The notes under the pieces are model-generated. The model was not told the origin of the DNA, made no database searches, and worked only from the letters and a program-made list of their open reading frames with translations. From an uncultured Boseongicola sp. (GTDB lineage Bacteria; Pseudomonadota; Alphaproteobacteria; Rhodobacterales; Rhodobacteraceae), in assembly GCA_905479635.1 (NCBI GenBank), contig CAJQNG010000239.1:1-32616 (forward strand): DNA of 32,616 bases, given 5' to 3'. The translations under genes and the position numbers were made by a program. The stretch's first letter is position 1, and the number at the start of each line of letters is the position of its first letter. Shown here piece by piece: positions 14,231-24,197 of this stretch.

Positions 14231-14663
14231 ATGCCTGCGCAAAGAAGCTGCAAGCTTGCCGGAAGCGAAATCCCTGTCAGATTACCATCGACGTTTAGAA
14301 CCGATGGATCACCGTCGCTGCGTGGCTGGCTGAGTTGCAGGCCGCCGAAGACGTCGCCGAGACCTGAGATCATCCCGCCGCCGGTCTTAAGCCAGGCGAG
14401 GATCGTTGTTCCGTCTTGCGGGTGTATGGGTCGAAATCAAGCTCGCCGGTATACGCGAATTCGTTGCGCGGGTTGACGTATTCACCATCCACCTTTGTAC
14501 TGTAAGCGATCTCGTCATTATCAGGCGTCGCGCGTGGTTACTCCGCCGCTAAACCCTGCGCGTTAATTGCAGTGATTTCGATCGTACCGCAGAGCGTCGC
14601 TGCGTTAACAGCGCCTGCCAGAGTCGCTGTGGCAAATGCCACCACGAGAATAGATTTGAGCAT
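14231..14663 (-). pseudogene. Broken secreted-protein gene with VPLPA-CTERM-like tail
   Basis: GGGGG precedes an ATG at 14663 that opens MLKSILVVAFATATLAGAVNAATLCGTIEI, a signal peptide. An in-frame TAA (14538-14540) stops this after 41 codons. The same frame then continues TPDNDEIAYSTKVDGEYVNPRNEFAYTGELDFDPYTRK. Near 14415-14417 a shift equal to the loss of one base moves the reading into GTTILAWLKTGGGMISGLGDVFGGLQLSQP, DGDPSVLNVDGNLTGISLPASLQLLCAGMG. The last part resembles VPLPA-CTERM sorting signals (LPA, hydrophobic span), but the terminator replaces the usual basic end. LQLSQP followed at once by DGDPSVLNV suggests an internal deletion as well. The ORF track shows only the last third as a 66-aa ORF. 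Family assignment is inference. Confidence 0.65.
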
Positions 14664-15050
14664 GAATAACCCCCATACAAATTTAAAATCTTAACAATTT
14701 TCGAAATTTGCTCTGGGGTCAGGCAATGCGGTAAAAGTGCCATTTTTTGCCGTTACATGAGCACATTGGGGAAAATCTTCAGTATTAATCGGCAGATCAG
14801 CTTCAATCTGATGGCCTTGGCGCGGGGATGGAGGGCGGCGAATGCATCTCGGAGGCTTTTTCGTATCTGTACTTGCGGCGTGCTTTGATGGCGTTGTGGG
14901 ATTGCTGCCGTTCTTTGGAATCATTCAAATTACGGTTTTAAGATCGTGAGAAGTACCGCGAAAATCCGCGTTGTGAGGACCATCGGATTCTGATTGAATA
15001 ACCCTTCAAAAGATAAACCCGAGCAAAAGACAACACGAAGGATATGCGTC
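14664..15050. other. Intergenic region upstream of glpD
   Basis: No gene is supported in these 387 bases. The minus-strand 77-aa ORF at 14691-14924 is proline/lysine-rich and unlike its neighbours; a plus-strand 35-codon hydrophobic frame (MHLGGFFVSVLAACFDG) near 14841 has no clear ribosome binding site. The region should contain the glpD promoter and that of the pseudogene, but no consensus promoter or GlpR-type operator could be pointed out. Confidence 0.5.
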
Positions 15051-16625
15051 ATGGCCGATCGCGCAGTGGATCTGTTCGTAATTGGCGGCGGCATCAATGG
15101 GACCGGCATTGCGCGGGACGCGCAGGGGCGCGGTCTTGAGGTGAAGCTGGCCGAGATGAATGACCTTGCCTCGGGGACGTCTTCGGCGTCGACGAAGCTG
15201 TTTCACGGCGGTTTGCGGTATCTGGAGTACTTCGAGGTGGAGCTTGTTAAAAAGGCTTTGATCGAACGCGAAACGCTTCTGAAGGCGATGCCGCATATTT
15301 CGTGGCCGATGCGATTTGTGCTGCCGTATCACAAGGACATGCGCTTCGAGAACACGACGCCGGTCTCGAAATTGTTGAAGCTTTTCATGCCGTGGATGCG
15401 CGGGCGACGGCCTGGATGGATGATCCGGCTTGGGTTGTTCGCCTACGACAATCTTGGCGGACGCGAGATCTTGCCGGGGACCAAGACGGTTAATCTCAAG
15501 AAGGATCCAGTGGGCGCGGCTTTGGACGACAAGTTTGAGAAGGCCTATGAGTATTCCGATTGTTGGGTCGAGGATGCGCGGTTGGTTGCGTTGAATGCGC
15601 GCGACGCTGCAGAGCGGGGCGCGACTATTTTGGTGCGCACCAAAGTGCTGACCGCCGAGCGCGACGGAGACCTTTGGCGGATTGAAACGCTTGATCTGAT
15701 GACGGGCGGGCGGCACACCCATCTGGCGCATGCCATTGTGAATGCGGGTGGGCCCTGGGTTGAAGAAATTGTGCGCGGGGTTGCTCGGCTGAACACAAGC
15801 GAAGGGATCCGGCTTGTTCAGGGCTCGCATATCGTGACGAAGCGGCTTTTCGATCACGACAAGTGCTATTTCTTTCAAGGCGAAGATGGCCGGATAATTT
15901 TTGCGATCCCCTATGAGACGGATTTTACACTGATCGGAACGACGGATCAGGAATATCACGGCGATCCGTCCAAGGCTGTCTGTACCGACGCCGAGGCAGA
16001 TTATCTGGTGGCGTTCGTCAACCAGTATCTGAAGGACGATATAAGCCGGGACGACATCGTGTGGACGTTTTCCGGAGTACGGCCTTTGTACGATGACGGG
16101 GCAAAATCGGCGACGGCTGCGACGCGGGACTACGTCTTGTCGCTGGATGACAATGGCCCACCGATTCTGAGTATTTTCGGCGGCAAGATCACAACCTATC
16201 GCAAGCTGGCCGAGCAAGCGATGGCGAAGCTTGAGCCGCATTTTGAAATGACGAAGGGCGATTGGACGGCGGGGGTGCCGCTGCCGGGCGGAGATTTTCC
16301 GGTTGGCGATTTCGCCGCGATGGTTGAGCGGCTGAAATCGGACTACCCCTTTTTGTCTCCGTTCTGGGCGCAGCGTTTGATGCGGGCCTATGGCACGGAT
16401 GCGTGGATTCTGCTTGGGGCAGCGACGTCAGCGGCTGATCTGGGGGAGGATTTTGGCGCGACGTTAACGGATGTCGAAGTAAAGTGGCTTGTCTCTAAAG
16501 AATATGCCCGTTCAGCCGCAGACATTGTGTGGCGGCGATCCAAGCTTGGTTTGCGGATGACGACTGCTCAGATAGCGCGGCTGGATGAAACCATGCCGCA
16601 ACCACTGGTGGCGGCACTTCAGTAG
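15051..16625 (+). CDS. glpD: Glycerol-3-phosphate dehydrogenase (FAD, respiratory)
   Basis: GlpD oxidises glycerol-3-phosphate to dihydroxyacetone phosphate at the inner membrane and passes electrons to quinone. The protein has 524 residues from the ATG at 15051, with GAAGGA eight bases upstream; the track start 19 codons earlier is a lysine-rich leader without a site. The Rossmann motif is [22 protein letters not shown], followed by the family block [34 protein letters not shown] and [15 protein letters not shown] are the conserved C-terminal FAD and substrate segments. glpK follows after 37 bases, so the pair forms a glycerol-use operon; no glycerol transporter or GlpR gene is in the window. 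Confidence 0.95.
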   Translation: MADRAVDLFVIGGGINGTGIARDAQGRGLEVKLAEMNDLASGTSSASTKLFHGGLRYLEYFEVELVKKALIERETLLKAMPHISWPMRFVLPYHKDMRFENTTPVSKLLKLFMPWMRGRRPGWMIRLGLFAYDNLGGREILPGTKTVNLKKDPVGAALDDKFEKAYEYSDCWVEDARLVALNARDAAERGATILVRTKVLTAERDGDLWRIETLDLMTGGRHTHLAHAIVNAGGPWVEEIVRGVARLNTSEGIRLVQGSHIVTKRLFDHDKCYFFQGEDGRIIFAIPYETDFTLIGTTDQEYHGDPSKAVCTDAEADYLVAFVNQYLKDDISRDDIVWTFSGVRPLYDDGAKSATAATRDYVLSLDDNGPPILSIFGGKITTYRKLAEQAMAKLEPHFEMTKGDWTAGVPLPGGDFPVGDFAAMVERLKSDYPFLSPFWAQRLMRAYGTDAWILLGAATSAADLGEDFGATLTDVEVKWLVSKEYARSAADIVWRRSKLGLRMTTAQIARLDETMPQPLVAALQ

Positions 16626-16662
16626 GACTAAAACCAATCCCGACAGCAGGGAGGACGATCTA

Positions 16663-18147
16663 ATGCGCTATGTGATGGCAATCGACCAGGGCACGACTTC
16701 AAGTCGGGCCATTTTGTTTGATGAGTCCATGGCGATCAAGACGATCGCACAGGAGGAATTTCCTCAACATTATCCGGCGAGCGGTTGGGTCGAACATGAC
16801 CCGTCAGATATTTGGTCCACCGTTGTGGCGACTTGCCGAGCGGCCATCGAAAAGCCCGGGATCAACGCGACGGACATTGCAGCCATTGGCATCACGAACC
16901 AGCGTGAGACCACGCTGATCTGGGACAAGGTTACCGGCGAGCCACTTCATAATGCGATTGTCTGGCAAGACCGACGGACAGCGGATTATTGCGCCGAAAT
17001 GGTTGCGGCCGGGCACGAAGAGACGATCACGCGGAAAACCGGACTGCTGTTTGATCCCTACTTTTCGTCGACCAAGCTGAAGTGGATTTTGGACAAGGTT
17101 TCGGGTTCGCGGGAGCGTGCGGCGAGGGGCGAATTGCTGTTCGGGACTGTGGATACGTATATCATCTGGCGTCTTACCGGCGGTGCGGTTCACGCGACGG
17201 ATGCGACAAACGCGTGTCGCACTATGCTGTACGATATCGAAAAGGGCGCGTGGTCGAGCACGATCTGCGATCTGTTCGATATCCCGATGGAGATGCTCCC
17301 CGACGTCCGCAACAGCGCCGACGATTTCGGCGTGACGCGCCCCGATCTTTTTGGGTGCGAAATCCCGATCCTTGGGGTTGCGGGGGACCAGCAGGCGGCG
17401 ACGGTCGGGCAGGCGTGTTTCCTGCCGGGCATGATGAAGTCGACCTATGGCACCGGGTGTTTCGCGCTTTTGAATACGGGCGACACACCGATCAGATCGA
17501 ACAACCGATTGCTGACGACAGTTGCTTATCAATTGGATGGTAAGCGAACCTATGCACTGGAAGGCTCGATCTTTATTGCCGGGGCGGTTGTTCAATGGCT
17601 GCGTGATGGATTGAAGATCATCCGCGAGGCGCCGGAAACACAAGCGCTTGCCGAGGCGGCGGATCCAACGCAATCGGTCGTGATGGTTCCTGCATTCACT
17701 GGGTTGGGTGCGCCGTATTGGAAGCCTGACTGCCGTGGTGCGATTTTTGGTTTGACCCGAAATTCGGGTCCGGCGGAGTTGGCGCGTGCGGCTTTGGAAA
17801 GTGTTGGCTTCCAAACGCGCGATCTTTTGGAAGCCATGCGGGCGGATTCTCCTGGTGAATTGAAGGGCGTTCTGCGGGTTGATGGGGGCATGTCGGCCAG
17901 TGATTGGACGATGCAATTTCTGTCCGACATCATTGGGGCGCCGGTGGATCGTCCCGAGGTTAAGGAAACCACGGCTTTGGGCGCGGCCTGGTTGGCGGGA
18001 ATGAAGGCCGGGATTTACCCCGATCAGCAAGAGTTCGCAAAGAACTGGGCACTGGACGCACGGTTTGAGCCCAATATGAGCGAAGAGGATCGCGCGCAGA
18101 AATACGCGCTTTGGCACAGGGCCGTGCAGGCAACTATGGCCGTTTAG
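16663..18147 (+). CDS. glpK: Glycerol kinase
   Basis: GlpK phosphorylates glycerol with ATP to glycerol-3-phosphate, the substrate of the GlpD encoded just upstream. The protein has 494 residues, typical of the FGGY kinase family. The ATG at 16663 is supported by GGGAGG upstream; the longer ORF-track start would overlap glpD. Motifs in order: [17 protein letters not shown] (phosphate loop), [84 protein letters not shown], and the C-terminal [20 protein letters not shown]. These are intact, so the enzyme should be active. It ends 102 bases before glgP, and a separate promoter lies in that gap. Confidence 0.96.
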   Translation: MRYVMAIDQGTTSSRAILFDESMAIKTIAQEEFPQHYPASGWVEHDPSDIWSTVVATCRAAIEKPGINATDIAAIGITNQRETTLIWDKVTGEPLHNAIVWQDRRTADYCAEMVAAGHEETITRKTGLLFDPYFSSTKLKWILDKVSGSRERAARGELLFGTVDTYIIWRLTGGAVHATDATNACRTMLYDIEKGAWSSTICDLFDIPMEMLPDVRNSADDFGVTRPDLFGCEIPILGVAGDQQAATVGQACFLPGMMKSTYGTGCFALLNTGDTPIRSNNRLLTTVAYQLDGKRTYALEGSIFIAGAVVQWLRDGLKIIREAPETQALAEAADPTQSVVMVPAFTGLGAPYWKPDCRGAIFGLTRNSGPAELARAALESVGFQTRDLLEAMRADSPGELKGVLRVDGGMSASDWTMQFLSDIIGAPVDRPEVKETTALGAAWLAGMKAGIYPDQQEFAKNWALDARFEPNMSEEDRAQKYALWHRAVQATMAV

Positions 18148-18199
18148 CCGCATGCGCTCTGTTTGCGGTTGCATGGCGGGTGAATCCTCGAAATAAGAG

Positions 18200-18228
18200 T
18201 TGTTGTTAACGCTAACGACACTTGAAAT
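18200..18228 (+). promoter_or_regulatory. Candidate glg promoter with LacI-family operator
   Basis: GTTAACGCTAAC (18205-18216) is a near-palindrome with a central CG, the form expected for LacI-family repressors. It sits between TTGTTG (18200-18205) and TGAAAT (18223-18228), which are 17 bases apart and could be the -35 and -10. Such placement would block RNA polymerase. It lies 33 bases upstream of the glgP start. The promoter elements are imperfect; the operator is the stronger part of the call. Confidence 0.5.
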
Positions 18229-18249
18229 GTTGGTTTTGGGAGCGGTGCG

Positions 18250-20640
18250 ATGAGTGATCAGACCTTAAGGGATGCGATCCTGTCGCACCTGAAATACAGT
18301 CTTGGCAAAGATGCCGACCACGCCACGATTTACGACTGGCGTGTGGCGCTTTCGCTCGCAACGCGGGACAAGATTGTCGATCCTTGGTTTGAATCCACAC
18401 GGGCCACATATCGCGCAGGCGCGAAACGGGTCTACTATTTATCAATGGAGTTCTTGATCGGGCGTCTTTTGGAAGACGCGATGGTCAACACGGGCATTCT
18501 GGACGAAGCCAAAGCGGCGTTCGACAGCTTGGGATTGCCCTTCGATCAGATCATCCACGACGAGCCAGATGCGGCCCTTGGCAACGGTGGCCTCGGGCGG
18601 CTTGCTGCGTGTTTTCTGGAAAGTCTGTCGACGCTTGGTATCCCGGCCTACGGATACGGGATCCGCTATGAGCACGGCTTGTTTCGGCAGCGGTTCAATC
18701 ATGGCCGCCAGATCGAGGAGCCTGAAGATTGGCTGACGCAAGAGCATGTGTGGGAGTTTGAACGCCCGGAAGCATCGTTTGAAATTGGATTTGCGGGCGA
18801 GATATTTGAGAACGGCGGGCGAACTGTTTGGCGGCCAGATGAGTCGGTTGTGGCGCGGGCGTTTGATACACCGGTCATTGGCTGGAAAGGCCAATGGGCG
18901 AACACCCTGCGGCTTTGGGAGGCAATGCCCACATCAGTCTTGGATCTTGGCCGGTTTAATCGCGGCGACTATGCCGGGGCGGCGGAAACAGAAGCCTTGG
19001 CGCGGACGATCAGCCGGGTTTTGTATCCCGATGACACCACGGATGAAGGCAAAGCGCTGCGTCTGAAGCAGGAGTACTTTTTCACGGCGGCCTCACTGCG
19101 CGACCTCCTGCGGCGGTTTGAAAGCGAGCATTCTGATCTGCGCGATCTGCCAAAGAAGGTCGCTATTCAGATGAATGACACGCATCCGGCAATAGCAGGC
19201 CCCGAACTTGTGAGGCTTTTGCACGACGAGCGCGGAATGCCGTTTGCGGAGGCAATGATGGTTGCGCGCGGCTGTCTGAATTACACGAACCACACGCTTT
19301 TGCCCGAGGCGTTGGAACGGTGGTCGGAAGGCTTGATGGGGCATCTGTTGCCGCGCCACATGCGGTTGATCGAAATGATCAACGAGTCGCACGCGCAGCA
19401 ATATCCCGGCGTGACCATTATTGAGCACGGACAAGTCAAAATGGGCGAGTTGAGCTTTGTTATGGCGTCGAAAGTGAACGGCGTTTCGGCGCTTCACACG
19501 AGCCTGATGAAAGAGACTGTGTTTAAGGACCTGAACGATCTGCATCCCGAGCGGATCGTGAACCAAACCAATGGTGTGACGCCGCGCCGCTGGTTGAAGA
19601 CCTGTAATCCGCAGCTGGCGAATGTAATCACCGACGTGATTGGTGACGGCTGGATTGGCGACGCTGAAAAGCTGGGCGACCTTGAACCTCACATTGGAGA
19701 ATCCGGTTTTCTTGAGCGGTATACGAAGGCGAAACGTGCGAACAAGGAAACGTTATCGAACTGGATCGGCACTGAACTTGGCGTGAAAGTTGATCCAAGC
19801 GGGATGTTTGACGTGCAGATCAAACGCATCCACGAGTATAAACGCCAGCATTTGAACATTCTTGAGACGATCGCGCTTTGGCAGGAGATGCGGGACAATC
19901 CGAGTGCAGACTGGACACCGCGCGTCGTGATTTTTGGCGGCAAGGCGGCACCTGGATATCATTTTGCGAAAGACATCATTTATCTGATCAATTCCGTGGC
20001 GCTGGCCGTGAACGATGATCCGGTTACATCGAAATGGCTGAAAATCGTCTATCCGCCGAACTATAACGTGACGTTGGCCGAGCGTTTGATCCCGGCGGCT
20101 GACCTTTCCGAGCAGATCTCGACAGCTGGCAAAGAGGCTTCGGGCACGGGCAATATGAAATTTGCTTTGAACGGCGCGATGACGATCGGCACGCTGGACG
20201 GGGCAAATGTGGAAATCCGCGAACATGTTGGTGCGGACAACTTCTTTTTGTTTGGAATGACCGCGCAGGAAGTTTTGGCGCGTCGGGAAGTCGAGGGCCA
20301 TGCAGGCAAGGCGATCAGTGCGGATCCAAAGCTTGCCCGCGCGCTTGATGCGTTGCGCAATGGCACTTTCGCGGATGGAGATCACGACCGGTTCCGCGGC
20401 ATTGCGGACAATGTGTCTGGACCCGACTATTTTCTCGTTGCCTCAGATTTCACCGACTATTGGCGGGCGTCCCGCGAGGCGGATACGGCGTTCCGCGACC
20501 CGGCCCGCTGGGCGCGAATGACGGCGCTGAACACGGCGCGATCCGGTTGGTTCTCGTCAGATCGCACAATTCGTGGTTATGCTTCAGAGATCTGGGACGC
20601 TGTGCCGTCAAAGCCTCTTCGAAGGATCGCCGCTGCATAG
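18250..20640 (+). CDS. glgP: Glycogen phosphorylase
   Basis: GlgP releases glucose-1-phosphate from the non-reducing ends of glycogen using phosphate and pyridoxal phosphate. The 796-residue length matches bacterial GT35 phosphorylases. Landmarks are AKRVYYLSMEFLIGRLLEDAM (about 58-78), DEPDAALGNGGLGRLAACFLES, GIRYEHGLFRQ, VAIQMNDTHPAIAGPELVRLL, NYTNHTLLPEALERW, and the PLP site EASGTGNMKFALNGAMTIGTLDGANVEI with the cofactor lysine at about residue 637. GGGAG lies seven bases before the ATG. It is the first gene after the operator-bearing promoter and heads the six-gene cluster. The first residues (SDQTLRDAILSHLKYSLGKD) are typical of the proteobacterial enzyme. Confidence 0.96.
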   Translation: MSDQTLRDAILSHLKYSLGKDADHATIYDWRVALSLATRDKIVDPWFESTRATYRAGAKRVYYLSMEFLIGRLLEDAMVNTGILDEAKAAFDSLGLPFDQIIHDEPDAALGNGGLGRLAACFLESLSTLGIPAYGYGIRYEHGLFRQRFNHGRQIEEPEDWLTQEHVWEFERPEASFEIGFAGEIFENGGRTVWRPDESVVARAFDTPVIGWKGQWANTLRLWEAMPTSVLDLGRFNRGDYAGAAETEALARTISRVLYPDDTTDEGKALRLKQEYFFTAASLRDLLRRFESEHSDLRDLPKKVAIQMNDTHPAIAGPELVRLLHDERGMPFAEAMMVARGCLNYTNHTLLPEALERWSEGLMGHLLPRHMRLIEMINESHAQQYPGVTIIEHGQVKMGELSFVMASKVNGVSALHTSLMKETVFKDLNDLHPERIVNQTNGVTPRRWLKTCNPQLANVITDVIGDGWIGDAEKLGDLEPHIGESGFLERYTKAKRANKETLSNWIGTELGVKVDPSGMFDVQIKRIHEYKRQHLNILETIALWQEMRDNPSADWTPRVVIFGGKAAPGYHFAKDIIYLINSVALAVNDDPVTSKWLKIVYPPNYNVTLAERLIPAADLSEQISTAGKEASGTGNMKFALNGAMTIGTLDGANVEIREHVGADNFFLFGMTAQEVLARREVEGHAGKAISADPKLARALDALRNGTFADGDHDRFRGIADNVSGPDYFLVASDFTDYWRASREADTAFRDPARWARMTALNTARSGWFSSDRTIRGYASEIWDAVPSKPLRRIAAA

Positions 20641-20680
20641 GCGCTCGATTTCTCGGAGCCTTAAACCACTGGGGGGATCT

Positions 20681-22891
20681 ATGCCGTCGAAATCGACTGA
20701 TCTTAAGACCGCGATTTCACACGAGGATGCGCGACGGATTGTCGTTGGACAGCATGACGACCCCTTTGCCGTTCTTGGACCTCACACCGTGGACGGTGCG
20801 CGTTTTGTGAATGCGTTTGACCCTGGCGCAGCGCGTATTTTTGCGGTTGTTTCGGGCAAGAAGCACGCGCTGGGGGCTGTTCGAGACGCGCCGGGCGTGT
20901 TTTCCGGCGAAGTGCCAGGAACGGAACCCTACCTTTTGTGCGGCGAGGACGATGCTGGCGGCAGTTGGGAGATGGAGGACGCGTTCCGGTTCGGTCCCGT
21001 TATGGGCGAGATGGACGAGTACCTTCTGGCCGAGGGTACGCATGAGCGGATTTGGAAAGTTCTTGGCGCGCATGTGATCGAGCACGAAGGCGCGCTTGGC
21101 ACGCATTTTGCAGTCTGGGCCCCCAACGCGCGGCGGGTTTCGGTTGTTGGGGATTTCAATGCCTGGGACGGTCGCCGGCATCCGATGCGGCGGCGCGGTG
21201 CAACGGGTGTTTGGGAAACGTTTGTGCCCGGTGCCGGGGATGGCACGGTCTATAAGTTTGAGATCCTTGGAATAGACGGGACGACAATGCCTTTGAAGGC
21301 CGATCCTGTTGGATTTGGCAGTCAGCACGCACCGGAAAACGCCAGCGTTGTGCGCGACATTTCCGGCTTTGGCTGGGATGACGCGCAGTGGATGTCGCAG
21401 CGGGGTGCGCGAAACGCGCGAACAGCGCCAATCAGTATCTACGAAGTACATTTGGGATCGTGGCGGCGGAAGGTCGAGAACGACAACCGCATGCTCAGTT
21501 ACCGCGAGTTGACGACGGAACTGGTCGACTACGTTGCCGATATGGGGTTCACACATATCGAGTTGTTGCCGATCAGCGAGTTTCCGTTTGATGGGTCCTG
21601 GGGCTATCAACCGGTGGGTATGTTTGCGCCGACCATCCGGTTTGGTCCGCCGCATGAATTCCGCGATCTGATTGAGGCGGCGCATCAAAAAGGCGTCGGT
21701 GTAGTGCTCGACTGGGTGCCGGGGCATTTTCCTACGGACGCCCACGGGCTTGGCCGGTTCGACGGGACAGCTTTGTACGAGCACGCCGACCCGCGCGAAG
21801 GGTTCCATCAGGATTGGAACACTTACATCTACAATTATGGGCGTCGTGAGGTGTCTAATTACCTCATATCGAACGCTTTGTATTGGCTTGAAGAATACCA
21901 CATTGACGGTCTGCGTGTGGATGCGGTCGCCTCGATGCTTTATCGCGACTATTCGCGGAAAGACGGGGAATGGGTGCCAAATAAGGACGGTGGTCGCGAG
22001 AATTACGAGACGATCGATATGCTTCAGCGGATGAACGTGACGGCCTATGGCAAGGTTGATGGCATCATGACCGCGGCCGAGGAATCCACCAGTTTTCCAG
22101 GGGTTTCGCGCCCTGTTGACGACGGCGGGCTTGGGTTCGGCTACAAGTGGAACATGGGCTGGATGAATGACACGCTGGAGTACATGAAAAAGGATCCGAT
22201 CCATCGCAAACACCATCATCACCAGATGACTTTCGGGCTTCACTATGCGTTTTCGGAGAATTTCATCCTTCCGATCAGCCATGATGAAGTGGTGCACGGC
22301 AAGGGGTCCATGCTGACCAAAATGCCGGGTAACGAGTGGGAAAAATTTGCGAACCTTCGGGCCTATTACGGGTTCATGTGGGGCCATCCGGGCAAAAAGC
22401 TTTTGTTTATGGGACAAGAGTTTGCGCAAAGAACTGAGTGGAACCATAACATTTCGCTTGATTGGGCGTGCCTTGATGATGAGCGCCACGCAGGCATGCA
22501 GCGGTTGGTGCGTGATCTGAATACACTCTACCGCGCGGAGCCTGCGCTTCACGTAAAGGATTGCGAGGCGAACGGATTTCAGTGGATCGAGTCCACCGAC
22601 GCCGAGGCCAGCACATACGCCTGGATCCGGCGCGGGGGCGAGGACGACACCCCAGTGGTGATTATTTCTAACTTTACGCCTGTGGAACGCAGTGGATGGC
22701 AGTGCGGTTTGCCGCATGAGGGCCGCTGGCGCGAGGCGTTGAATACGGATGCCAGCACTTACGGCGGAGGAGATCGCGGGAACATGGGAGAGGTGATTGC
22801 GCAAGGCGCCGGTTGGCATGGCCAGCCTGCATCCGCGCGCGTGACCCTGCCACCCCTTAGTACGGTCATTTTGACCTTTGAGGGAAGTTGA
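20681..22891 (+). CDS. glgB: 1,4-alpha-glucan branching enzyme
   Basis: GlgB moves alpha-1,4 oligosaccharides to alpha-1,6 positions on growing glycogen. The 736-residue protein has an N-terminal N1 domain (HDDPFAVLGPH), a CBM48 domain around 130-225 (GTHFAVWAPNARRVSVVGDFNAWDGRRHPM), a GH13 barrel and an all-beta C-terminal domain. Catalytic residues are in DGLRVDAVASML (nucleophile, about 413), TAAEEST (acid/base, about 467) and PISHDEVVHGKGSM (about 535). The ATG at 20681 follows GGGGGG by four bases; the track start at 20573 lies inside glgP. It begins 40 bases after the glgP stop. The 700-aa minus-strand ORF opposite it is a shadow. Confidence 0.96.
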   Translation: MPSKSTDLKTAISHEDARRIVVGQHDDPFAVLGPHTVDGARFVNAFDPGAARIFAVVSGKKHALGAVRDAPGVFSGEVPGTEPYLLCGEDDAGGSWEMEDAFRFGPVMGEMDEYLLAEGTHERIWKVLGAHVIEHEGALGTHFAVWAPNARRVSVVGDFNAWDGRRHPMRRRGATGVWETFVPGAGDGTVYKFEILGIDGTTMPLKADPVGFGSQHAPENASVVRDISGFGWDDAQWMSQRGARNARTAPISIYEVHLGSWRRKVENDNRMLSYRELTTELVDYVADMGFTHIELLPISEFPFDGSWGYQPVGMFAPTIRFGPPHEFRDLIEAAHQKGVGVVLDWVPGHFPTDAHGLGRFDGTALYEHADPREGFHQDWNTYIYNYGRREVSNYLISNALYWLEEYHIDGLRVDAVASMLYRDYSRKDGEWVPNKDGGRENYETIDMLQRMNVTAYGKVDGIMTAAEESTSFPGVSRPVDDGGLGFGYKWNMGWMNDTLEYMKKDPIHRKHHHHQMTFGLHYAFSENFILPISHDEVVHGKGSMLTKMPGNEWEKFANLRAYYGFMWGHPGKKLLFMGQEFAQRTEWNHNISLDWACLDDERHAGMQRLVRDLNTLYRAEPALHVKDCEANGFQWIESTDAEASTYAWIRRGGEDDTPVVIISNFTPVERSGWQCGLPHEGRWREALNTDASTYGGGDRGNMGEVIAQGAGWHGQPASARVTLPPLSTVILTFEGS

Positions 22892-22928
22892 ACGTTAACA
22901 ATACGATAAGAAGAATGGGGAGGACCAT

Positions 22929-24197
22929 ATGACACCGAACGTAAATGGACGTCTATCGGCGAAATCGATGGCTTTTGTGCTTGCGGGAGGGCGCGGATCA
23001 CGGCTGAGAGAGCTAACCGATAACCGTGTGAAGCCGGCAGTTTTCTTTGGTGGCAAGGTTCGAATTATTGACTTTGCACTCTCGAATGCGCTGAATTCTG
23101 GCATTAGAAAAATGTCGGTTGCCACGCAGTATAAAGCGCACAGTTTGATCCGACATTGTCAGCGCGGCTGGAATTTCTTCCGGGCCGAGCGAAACGAGTA
23201 TCTCGATATATTGCCGGCATCCCAGAGGGTCGAAGAGAACAAGTGGTACGTCGGGACCGCCGATGCGGTGACGCAGAACATCGACATCGTGGACAGCTAT
23301 GGCATTGAATATATTCTGATTTTGGCTGGCGACCATATCTATAAGATGGATTACGAAATCATGCTGCGCCAGCATGTGGACACCAAGGCAGACGTGACGG
23401 TCGGCTGCCTGACCGTCCCGCGTGAAGAAGCCAGCGCCTTTGGCGTGATGCATGTTGATAAAACAGACCAAATCACGGAATTCCTTGAAAAGCCGGCTGA
23501 TCCTCCGGCCATTCCGGGTGATCCAAAGCACGCATTGGCGTCCATGGGGATCTATGTGTTCAAGTGGTCGTTCTTGCGCGAGCTGCTGTTGGAGGATGCT
23601 TCAGATCCCAATTCGAGCCACGATTTCGGCGGCGATATCATCCCGGAGATTGTGAAAAACGGGAAGGCACAGGCCCACCGGTTTTCGACGTCCTGTGTGC
23701 GTCAGGGGCCGAAAGCTCCGGCCTATTGGCGTGACGTGGGAACGGTGGATGCGTTCTGGAGGGCCAATATTGACCTGACCGATTTTGCGCCGGATTTGGA
23801 TTTATGGGATAAGAACTGGCCGATCTGGACGTATTCGGAAAGTGTGCCGCCCGCGAAGTTTATCCACGATCAGGACGAGCGGCGCGGTTCGGCGGTTTCG
23901 TCGTTGGTGTCGGGAGGCTGTATCGTTTCGGGTACCGAGATCAAAAAATCGCTGCTGTTTACGCAGGTGCATACCAACAGTTATGCCTCACTCGATCAGG
24001 TGGTGGCCTTGCCTTACGTGAACGTTGCGCGCTCGGCGCGCCTTCGCAATTGTGTGATTGATCGTGGTGTTCACATTCCGGAGGGCCTTGTCGTGGGCGA
24101 AGATCCGGTTGAGGACGAGACCTGGTTCCGGGTCACCGAAGGGGGTGTCACGCTTATTACGCAGTCGATGCTTGATGTGCGGGCTGCCAAGAAATGA
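22929..24197 (+). CDS. glgC: Glucose-1-phosphate adenylyltransferase (ADP-glucose pyrophosphorylase)
   Basis: GlgC makes ADP-glucose from ATP and glucose-1-phosphate, the committed and allosterically controlled step. The 422-residue protein has the nucleotidyltransferase start [66 protein letters not shown], the substrate-binding FLEKP and [12 protein letters not shown], and a left-handed beta-helix C-terminal part ([32 protein letters not shown]). GGGGAGG precedes the ATG closely. The stop overlaps the glgA start as ATGA. The N-terminal arginines that respond to fructose phosphates in related enzymes appear present, but effector preference cannot be read off. Confidence 0.96.
   Translation: MTPNVNGRLSAKSMAFVLAGGRGSRLRELTDNRVKPAVFFGGKVRIIDFALSNALNSGIRKMSVATQYKAHSLIRHCQRGWNFFRAERNEYLDILPASQRVEENKWYVGTADAVTQNIDIVDSYGIEYILILAGDHIYKMDYEIMLRQHVDTKADVTVGCLTVPREEASAFGVMHVDKTDQITEFLEKPADPPAIPGDPKHALASMGIYVFKWSFLRELLLEDASDPNSSHDFGGDIIPEIVKNGKAQAHRFSTSCVRQGPKAPAYWRDVGTVDAFWRANIDLTDFAPDLDLWDKNWPIWTYSESVPPAKFIHDQDERRGSAVSSLVSGGCIVSGTEIKKSLLFTQVHTNSYASLDQVVALPYVNVARSARLRNCVIDRGVHIPEGLVVGEDPVEDETWFRVTEGGVTLITQSMLDVRAAKK

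Noticed and set aside
14841-14948. 35-codon hydrophobic ORF (MHLGGFFVSVLAACFDG) upstream of glpD
   Set aside because: No clear ribosome binding site or neighbour logic; too short to separate from chance.
15006-16241. 411-aa minus-strand ORF opposite glpD
   Set aside because: Shadow of glpD; no start signal and no family resemblance.
16804-18174. 456-aa minus-strand ORF opposite glpK
   Set aside because: Shadow of glpK; arginine-rich translation without domains.
20717-22819. 700-aa minus-strand ORF opposite glgB
   Set aside because: It is an antisense shadow: the plus strand encodes a complete GlgB with all catalytic motifs, and the minus translation is histidine/arginine/proline-rich with no recognisable domain.
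22889-22905. GTTAAC between glgB and glgC as a second LacI-type operator
   Set aside because: Only the GTTAAC half matches; the central CG and second half-site seen at 18205 are missing.
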